From positions 3,968,001-4,032,000 of the forward strand of contig NC_016461.1 of NCBI RefSeq assembly GCF_000226115.1: 64,000 nucleotides of DNA. The letters run 5' to 3'. Shown here in pieces: positions 57,400 to 64,000 of the stretch; the stretch's first letter is position 1, and every line of letters starts with the position of its first letter. The stretch is from Thermothielavioides terrestris NRRL 8126. Taxonomy: Eukaryota > Ascomycota > Sordariomycetes > Sordariales > Chaetomiaceae. The notes under the pieces were generated by a model that was not told the origin of the DNA, did no database searches, and saw only the letters and a program-made list of their open reading frames with translations. A program made the position numbers and the translations under genes.

Positions 57400-58923
57400 A
57401 TGTCTTCGCCTCCGAAGGAGGAACAACCAGAGCAGCCCCAAGAGCCCGCGCCTCCCGGCAACACAGAATCGGACGGCCCCCGCCCCGTCACGCCAGCCAA
57501 GAGGCCCGCTGCCGATGACGAGATCGAGTTCATCTCATCCAACCCAGTCAAGAAGAGACGGTTGACCGAGCAGAAGCCCGAGAAACCCATCCTGATGGCG
57601 CCGCCGCCGCCAACGCCAAAGCCAACAACTCCTCCGCCGGTCCCCGCCGCCCAGATGGCAGACCGTTGCCGCAGCGCCTGTGGCGACGGAATGAAAATTG
57701 CTGGCTCTGAAGCGCTGCTCGAGAACCGAGGAACATCGGCCCCTGCCCTCGACAGCTTCTCCTTTCCGCTGTCGTTCCCGCCTGCCTCAACCATACCACC
57801 CCGGCACTCGGAGCCCATCTCTCCTAGGCAGCTTCCGCAAGTGCTCCCGTCGTCGTCCGGGGGTGAGATCACGCGGGACCAACCCATCGGCTCCGGTCCC
57901 AGTGCTTCATCGCATCCCACTGTTACCCTCGACCAGATATCGTGCCTCGACTTCAACGGTGTGCCGACCAACACCCCGGGTTTTGATGTGAGCCGCGTCT
58001 TCTCAGCTGAAGGTGGTATTCTGAGTGGCCTTTGCGTGGGTGATGAGACCAGCTCGAGCCCGCGTCCGATGCCGGCCTCGGCTCCGCCGCCCTTCAACCC
58101 CCTGACCAGCCACAACGCAATCCCCTTCACCATGTACTCAACGGGGAATATCGTGACAATGCCTCAGGCGCACTGCACGAGCCAGCCACCGGCATCGTCG
58201 GCCACTGTCTCTGCTCCGCCCCAAAGTCAACAAATCGCAGTCTCCGCTCCCGGCAGCCTCGCCAGCCCGCAGGCCCAGTTTCCTGTCAACCACCAGCATC
58301 CTCCAGGTCATCCTTCCACGGCTCAACCGATGCAAGGCCGCTTGCCATTTTCAGCGCCGACCGCCAGGCCGGCTTGTCCGCACTGCGCGCGGATCCAGCA
58401 GGAGAACATGCTACGCCAGGCGCAGGGGTCTCCTCCTCGACCTCCCGCGAGCGCCGCCCAACAACAGCACCGCCAAGTCAATCACCAACATGCCTGGCAA
58501 TCCCCCCCCATGCCGCCCTGCAGCCACCTTCCGCGGCCAGACTTTGCACAACAGACAGGACCCGCCGCACCACGCCCGATGCCGACGGCACACGCACAAA
58601 CACACGCACACATACCGACACCGCGTCAGCACCAGGCCCCACCGCCCCAGAACGTCGAGCATCCAGGCCCCTCCCCCTCCTCCTCCTCACCCACGTCGTA
58701 CCCTACCGCAGCTCGTGCCGCCGCCGCTCCGGGCGGTCCGCCGCCGCCCAGTAGCGATCTGTTCAGGGACATTGCCGAGACGATCCACGCGACGTTCCCT
58801 TCGGCCCAGGTCGCAGCCCGACACGGCGTGGCGCCGGCCAGGGTCGCCGAGCTGATCTCGGGCTTGGTCATCCGGCCGCTGCTGCTGCGCTGTGCCGGTC
58901 GCCCGCCGCCGGCTACTGGGTGA
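57400..58923 (+). CDS. Proline-rich nuclear-type unknown protein
   Basis: Single exon, 507 aa. I do not recognise the family. It is largely disordered and rich in Pro, Ser, Ala and Gln. Features: an acidic-then-basic motif near residue 40-60 (IEFISSNPVKKRRL), which could act as a nuclear localisation signal; a central block with FNGVPTNTPGFDVSRVFSAE; a CPHC motif near 326-329; and a folded C-terminal stretch (about 455-500) with FRDIAETIHATFPSAQVAAR, then GVAPARVAELISGLVIRPLL, which looks like a helix-turn-helix. The start was chosen at the first ATG (57400) in a frame that stays open from 57247. It has a His/Gln-rich segment near 400-445. A DNA-related role is only a guess. Confidence 0.7.
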   Translation: MSSPPKEEQPEQPQEPAPPGNTESDGPRPVTPAKRPAADDEIEFISSNPVKKRRLTEQKPEKPILMAPPPPTPKPTTPPPVPAAQMADRCRSACGDGMKIAGSEALLENRGTSAPALDSFSFPLSFPPASTIPPRHSEPISPRQLPQVLPSSSGGEITRDQPIGSGPSASSHPTVTLDQISCLDFNGVPTNTPGFDVSRVFSAEGGILSGLCVGDETSSSPRPMPASAPPPFNPLTSHNAIPFTMYSTGNIVTMPQAHCTSQPPASSATVSAPPQSQQIAVSAPGSLASPQAQFPVNHQHPPGHPSTAQPMQGRLPFSAPTARPACPHCARIQQENMLRQAQGSPPRPPASAAQQQHRQVNHQHAWQSPPMPPCSHLPRPDFAQQTGPAAPRPMPTAHAQTHAHIPTPRQHQAPPPQNVEHPGPSPSSSSPTSYPTAARAAAAPGGPPPPSSDLFRDIAETIHATFPSAQVAARHGVAPARVAELISGLVIRPLLLRCAGRPPPATG

Positions 58924-58952
58924 GGGGGGCGGTGAGGACAAGGATCTCCATA

Positions 58953-58971
58953 CCCCCCCCCCCCCCCCCCC
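58953..58971. repeat. Poly-C run (19 nt)
   Basis: Nineteen uninterrupted C residues just after the stop codon of the proline-rich gene, followed by T/C-rich sequence. Confidence 0.9.
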
Positions 58972-59280
58972 TCCCCCTTCTCTCCCCTCTTCTTTCCCCT
59001 TTTCCGTTTCCGCGTCTTGAGGAGCTGATGCCTTTTTCGAGCTGGATGGATGGATACACGCATGCTGTCCTAACTGCCCCTCATATCAGGGACCAGGGGG
59101 CCTCCGAAGACAACGTCCCTCCATCATTCTGCTTCTGACTCCATTTCTTGTTGAGTTCACATGCCTCTGCTGGCCGTAACTAGCCATGGCCTGGTCCTTC
59201 TGATAGGCGTATTTAGCTTCGTCAACATGTAGCGGTGGGGCAACGAGCATTGGTTCGTCGGAGGAGGACAAGGAAGCAGC

Positions 59281-59297
59281 GGGGGGGGGGGGGGGGG
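59281..59297. repeat. Poly-G run (17 nt)
   Basis: Seventeen uninterrupted G residues, then a purine tract (GAGAGGGGAAGGGGAAG). It could form G-quadruplex or pair with the C run at 58953. Confidence 0.9.
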
Positions 59298-59902
59298 AGA
59301 GGGGAAGGGGAAGAGAGAACCGAGCTGTTGTGTAGTAACTACTCGCGCTTTGTATTATCTGAAGCAATTTCCATTAGTGAGTTATCAGCAGGCTGGCGAG
59401 TTGGACAATATCCCTCACTCGCAGTAGCTAGATTCGAACCAAGTCATTCTCCTTTGCAAAGATCACAAACTGCCGGACCCAATAGAAAATCAAGCAAGCA
59501 GAACAAAGCAAAGCAAACAATAGGAGCGCCAGGCGGAAAGGACAGCGGCACGACAATCACGAACCAGATAGATCCAAGTCTATAAGCCAGTATTACTCTT
59601 TCCCCCAGGAACAATCGCGCTCTACCGTAGACAAAAAGGAAACCGCCGATAACCACTCCCAAGCCCAGTCCGTCATTAGTCCGGCTCGTCCAGCCGGTTT
59701 TCTATCGTCATTGCGTGTTGAATCGGTTCCGGACCAAGGAAACAGTAAAGGACGGTGAAAAGATGGGGCGAAAAGCAGTGGCGAGAACGCTCTCGAGGCC
59801 GGCGGCAAAAGGACTCGCAAAGTGACCAACTCCGTCACGGCTGACATTGGGTATCCAACAGTCCAACAGCGACCGGCAGACAGACCCCCTCCCGCAACCC
59901 AA

Positions 59903-61456
59903 TTAAGCTTCAATGACAACCTTGAGAACCAGATTCCCATCGTCATCCACGGTCCTGCTCGCCAGCTCGAACGCACGCTGGGCATTCTCGAGCCCCTTGA
60001 ACCGGTGGGTGACCATTTCGTCCAGGCTGGGGATGACGAAGCCGGCGCCGGGGGCCAGCCGGTCCCTCGCGCACAGTAACCTGACGCCGGTGGCATACGT
60101 GTTGGCGTAGCGGAAGATGCCGAGGATGTCGATCTCGCGGAGGTGCGCCACCGACATGGGCAGCGTCTGGATGGGCGTGCCCATGCCCACCATGATGACC
60201 TTGCCGCCGGACCGCGTGGCGTAGAGCGACGTGTGCATGCACACCTCTTTGCCGGTGCACTCGAAGGTCACGTCGACGCCGTCCTCCTCGTCGTCGACGT
60301 AGAGCGCGTTCGAGTTGCGGGTCAGGGAGAGCATGTCGGCAGCAAGCGTCTTGGCGTAGTCGAGCTGGCTCTGAAAGGATAGCGTGCTCGCCGGCGTCAT
60401 GACGCCGTCTAACGGGGTAGAGGTGCCAGAGCTGCTGCCGCTGTAGATGGACGAGCTGCTGGATGAGGTGTGCAGCGGCCGGGGAACGACGTAGCCATGC
60501 GTCGCAAAGCCCTTGGCGATGGCGAAGTCGACGCGGCCTTGGTCGACGTCGGCAATGGTGACGGTGGAGCAGCCGGATTGCCTGGCCATGGCCGCGGTCA
60601 GCAAGCCGACGGCACCGGCTCCGAGGACCAGAGCGGTTGAGCCAGGCGCTGGCTTCGCACGGTTGACTGCGTGGATAGCGACAGACAACGGCTCGAGCAA
60701 AGCAGCGGCGTCGAAAGAGATGTTGTCGGGCAGCCTGGACCATGTTAGCATTCATTGACCCGTTACCCACGACGGGACAAGGAAAAGACGTACTTGTGGC
60801 ACCACACGGCCGGGTGATTGATCCTCTCCTGCAGCGTCCCCTGGAAGTGCGGAACTGACTTGGCACTACTCCTAAACCTCATGTGTTTGCAGAGATTGTA
60901 CCTACCCCGGCGGCAGATGCCGCACTGCCCGCAAGGGATGCCGACTTCGAGGGCGACGCGGTCGCCGATGCTGAAGCCTGTCACCTGAGGCCCGATGGCG
61001 ACGACGGTACCCGACGCCTCATGGCCGAGCGAAAGCGGCATGCAGGCGCAGAGGTCGCCATTGGCGAATTTCTTGTAGTAACTGACATCTGACCCGCAGA
61101 TGCCAGTTGTGTGGACGGCAATCTGAAGCTCGCCGATGCCAGGCTCCTCGATCGTCCTCCGCTCCTGGAAACGGTGTGGTTAGCTGATTGGTGGTCATAC
61201 CGAGGCAGCGGGAAATCCACTAGCGAGCGAGGCGTGGGCGGGCCGAAAGAGCGCGTGACAGGACGACGGGGAGCCGACGCCTGTGTAACCCAGGGATCTG
61301 GGGAAGCCAGGGGTAAGGCGTGGCAGAAAGGAAGGCGGGCGTTACCATTCGTAGATCGCGGGGCCCATGTAAGACAGAGGCGTTAATGGTCGAGGTTGTT
61401 TTAGAGACGGCGGGTAGGTGCATTGGCGCCGGCTCGCCTGTCGCGGAGGGCGCCAT
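59903..61456 (-). CDS. Zinc-dependent medium-chain dehydrogenase (sorbitol/polyol DH-like)
   Basis: Three exons, complement(59903..60734, 60794..61164, 61346..61456), give 437 aa. Zinc-type MDR features: GICGSD with catalytic C60, GHE with H85/E86, structural-zinc cysteines C115, C118, C121 and C129 (PCGQCGICRRGRYNLC), and a nucleotide-binding GAGAVG at 199-204. The sequence MRFRSSAKSVPHFQGTLQER matches the sorbitol/xylitol/L-arabinitol dehydrogenase branch, so a polyol or related alcohol as substrate and NAD(P) as cofactor are likely. Unusual is a Ser/Thr-rich insertion (about 249-279) between the Rossmann fold segments. Introns are 59 and 181 nt; the longer first one has a CTAAC branch point. 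It also resembles proteins mis-named BchC in databases, so the exact reaction is uncertain. Confidence 0.88.
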
Positions 61457-64000
61457 GTCGATAGGGCGACTACACTAGGAAGCTGGAGGTGGGATGGAAG
61501 TGGGATGAGCGTGGGACCGGGCGAGCTTGGCCAACGTGAGTGGCTTGCCCGTGGGGTTCACCAAAGAGGGCTGCGGCTCTTGCTCGGTGGCCGCCGCCGC
61601 GCGGGATGTGTGCGGAGAAAGAGGGAGCGCTGCCCACGAGGTGGGTGGCAAGCTTGCACTGATGTACCCGTCGGTGTGAAAAAAGAGATAAGTGGGCGAC
61701 CCGATGGACTACACCAGGCACAGCAGAGGGGCGTAGTGTATAGGAGAGATCAGAGAGATGCTCGAGAGACAGGCAGAGCAGGGTATGACGACCCCCACTG
61801 CTTAAGTATACTATCGACGGTTTGGCGGCCGGAACGAAATCGTTGACGAGCTGCAATGTGTCAATCTCTGATGCGCAACGCCCGGGGGGGCATTTGGCGA
61901 GACAGGAGCAGACGTCAAGGGGAGACAAGGTCCAGGAACGGAGGTGAAGATGCGTCCTCTGGAACCAGAGAGCATGCGCCCGGCGGAAGCTCGCCAGTCA
62001 GATATCGACGAGTTATCTCCGTGCGGAGGCAAATGGCCGGGCGGAACACGCCCCAGTAGTGTAGAGTCCCGATAATCTCGGGAGAGCATGCATCAGGCCG
62101 GCACGAGCACCCCACCCACACAGGTCTATCGCCGTCTGGAGGGAGCATGGCGACATCCAGGGGCATCCATGGATGGAACCTTGAGCCGGAGCCGGAGCGG
62201 TTGCAGGACAGCAAGGGCACGCAAAGGCGCGCCATGTCAATGACCGCTGGAGGTGATGGTGGTGGAGGTGGAGGGTGCAACGGGGAGCAGCAGGATCCAG
62301 GGCTCGGAGGAGACGGTGTGTCCGGGTATGACAGAAGCTGATTTTGGCCAGTCCTGATGCGATCCGGGAGCACTGGGGGCGAGGGTCTTGCCTGTCTGGG
62401 GCTGCTCGAGCCGTGTGGTGGAGCAAAGATTGGAAGTGCAGGCTTCGTGTGCTTCCAACCGAAGCTGGGCGGGCGAGATAGCCGGGCTTCCATGCAGCAG
62501 CCATGCGGATATTTTGTGGGTACCTCGAAGCTAGCGTGAACCACGACCGCTGCAGCATCGACTGCAGCATGCAGCAGCCCCGGCCCTGGTAGTGGGCCTG
62601 GGAAACCAGCGTTCGCACGCCCGGCGGCGAGGCGGGAGTGCTCAGGCCACAGATGCGACAGTCAATCTCAGCCGCCCTTTGAATTGCCAGGGACGGCAGC
62701 GAATAGACGTCTTTCGTGCGAGCACGCCATCACTTATGCCTGCCGTGGGCCGTGGAATCGCGGCAGTCAGGGCGGTTTGTCAGACGGAAGACGGGACTCT
62801 GGACCGGCAGATCCAACGGTCCAAGACTCTTAGCGAGCTAGTTATCGTCCACAGCAGTTAGATAACTTCCGGAGAATGCCTGTGCCGCCGTAGTGTACTG
62901 GACACGACGGGGAAAGGAAAGCTAGTCGGGATCAGCCTGCTTTCCACCGCAACGCCGTGACCTGCGAGCTTGGCTCTTGCGCTGTTGTGATTTCTTCGTC
63001 CAGGCCTAGCCCAAGTGCGTGTGTCATGCTGGGGGAATATACAGTAACATACCAGACATCATGTCGCAACCGGGCAAGTTCCATTCTGTGTAGTGTGTAG
63101 TGTATACGGCGGAATATAAGCAAGCATTGCGCAATACGCGCGATGTCAAAGCCATGTGAAATTGACGCCACACTCGGACGTCGAGGGCAGATCCGGGAGC
63201 CGCCGGTTTCGCAGCAGGGCAGGGGTTGAGGAGATGACGAACCGCAGCGACCCTGCGAGTGTGTGGGGTCGAGCGTTGATGACGCGAGCAGGGGAACAAG
63301 GAAGCAGCGAGCCAGGGGAACGAAAAAGTTGTTCAACTTATCGGTGACCCGCACCGAAGGAAAGAACACCTTGACAGGCCTGGCTGGGTTCTTGGGTGGA
63401 CGAACTCCGGGGCCGAGACAAAGGAAGGAGCGATTGCACTTCAAATGACTGCCCCGCCACGGATACGGGCGGATATGGGGTCTTTTTCTTCAACTGTGTC
63501 CGTGGACTGTCGAGCCGCATTTCCAGAGATTAGCGAGCTGAAGCGAAAGGTCGCTTGTCAACACCTGCCGCCCTCTGGGGGTGATGTTCCAGGTTGCGCA
63601 TCGCGGCACGACGAGCTCGTCTCTGCACCGCACGCTGCCGAATGTTACCCGACTCCCATCACTGACTGCCGCTGCTTGGGACGGGTGTGGCCGCCATGGC
63701 CGCTCACTCGTCTTGCGACCACCTCAGAGAGAAACGATTGCCCTCAATGACTGTCTATCCGCGGTTGATCTTCGAGTGAATGAGCCCCCTGATGTCTCCA
63801 ACTCCCAGACCCCACCAGCTGCTCCAATACCCCAATCAGGGAGAGGGACGCCACTTAGCTGGGGTCGTCCAAACGGCCCGGTAACTGCGAAACAGTGGAG
63901 AAGGCACCGCGAATCCACCGAGGATCAAAGCTTCGAGAAGCTAACTCCTGCGTACGCTACACAGTACTGCGTCAGGTAGTGTAGCGGACAGAAAACACGA
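61457..64000. other. Terminal 2.5 kb without a recognised gene
   Basis: This holds the promoter of the dehydrogenase gene and beyond. Open frames of up to 209 aa (61915-62544 minus) look random, and the sequence runs off the window edge. It contains five GTAGTGTA octamers (61733, 62056, 62890, 63097, 63976). Confidence 0.5.

Larger units (their letters stand above)
58924..59902. other. Convergent 3' flank with poly-C and poly-G runs
   Basis: Two genes end into this stretch. It contains a 19-nt C run and a 17-nt G run 310 bp apart, plus C/T-rich sequence. No gene was recognised; a possible tRNA-like T-loop near 59430 does not fold. Confidence 0.5.

Noticed and set aside
59425..59450. tRNA-like GGTTCGAATC on the minus strand
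   Set aside because: Only part of the T-stem pairs, and the upstream sequence does not fold into a cloverleaf.

Overview
The window reads as nuclear DNA of a filamentous ascomycete (Pezizomycotina, most likely Sordariomycetes, perhaps a Chaetomiaceae-type genome). Coding exons are GC-rich, introns are short (46-181 nt) with GT..CTAAC/CTGAC..AG signals, and the proteins have characteristic fungal relatives (UstYa/DUF3328, GH28 rhamnogalacturonase, GH76, Bre2, Cef1, Vip1/Asp1, Utp21, eIF3f). No bacterial-style operons, tRNA, rRNA or CRISPR were found. I recognise 16 intact protein genes, one decayed transporter and one short DNA-transposon relic. Family names come from reading motifs, not from searches.

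Layout. 0-3.2 kb: a UstYa-family oxidase (-) and a secreted rhamnogalacturonan hydrolase (+) share a divergent promoter. 4.8-12.1 kb: a compact nuclear housekeeping block with Nse1 (SMC5/6 ubiquitin ligase), a C-terminally membrane-anchored unknown, Bre2 (COMPASS H3K4 methylation) and Cef1/Cdc5 (spliceosome), the last two divergent. 12.4-13.0 kb: a frameshifted, internally deleted MFS transporter. 13.6-18 kb: an atypical hexokinase (probably N-acetylglucosamine-kinase type), a GILT-like thiol reductase, and the scavenger decapping enzyme DcpS, whose coding end overlaps the GILT gene on the opposite strand. 20.1-21.5 kb: a conserved-looking unknown. 26.2-31.7 kb: tubulin cofactor D and a secreted GH76 mannanase.

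31.7-43.5 kb is a gene-free interval of almost 12 kb. 43.5-61.5 kb: Vip1/Asp1 inositol-pyrophosphate kinase/phosphatase, Utp21 (ribosome biogenesis), eIF3f (translation initiation), a proline-rich unknown and a zinc-dependent medium-chain dehydrogenase. The last 2.5 kb has no gene.

The genes do not form an obvious pathway. This is a mostly housekeeping region interleaved with two secreted carbohydrate-active enzymes and one gene of a family linked to secondary metabolism. The most unusual non-coding features are a 386-bp element with perfect 30-bp terminal inverted repeats carrying telomere-like CCCTAA repeats and a G/C hairpin, and a dispersed intergenic octamer (GTAGTGTA) that is strongly over-represented and changes orientation by region.
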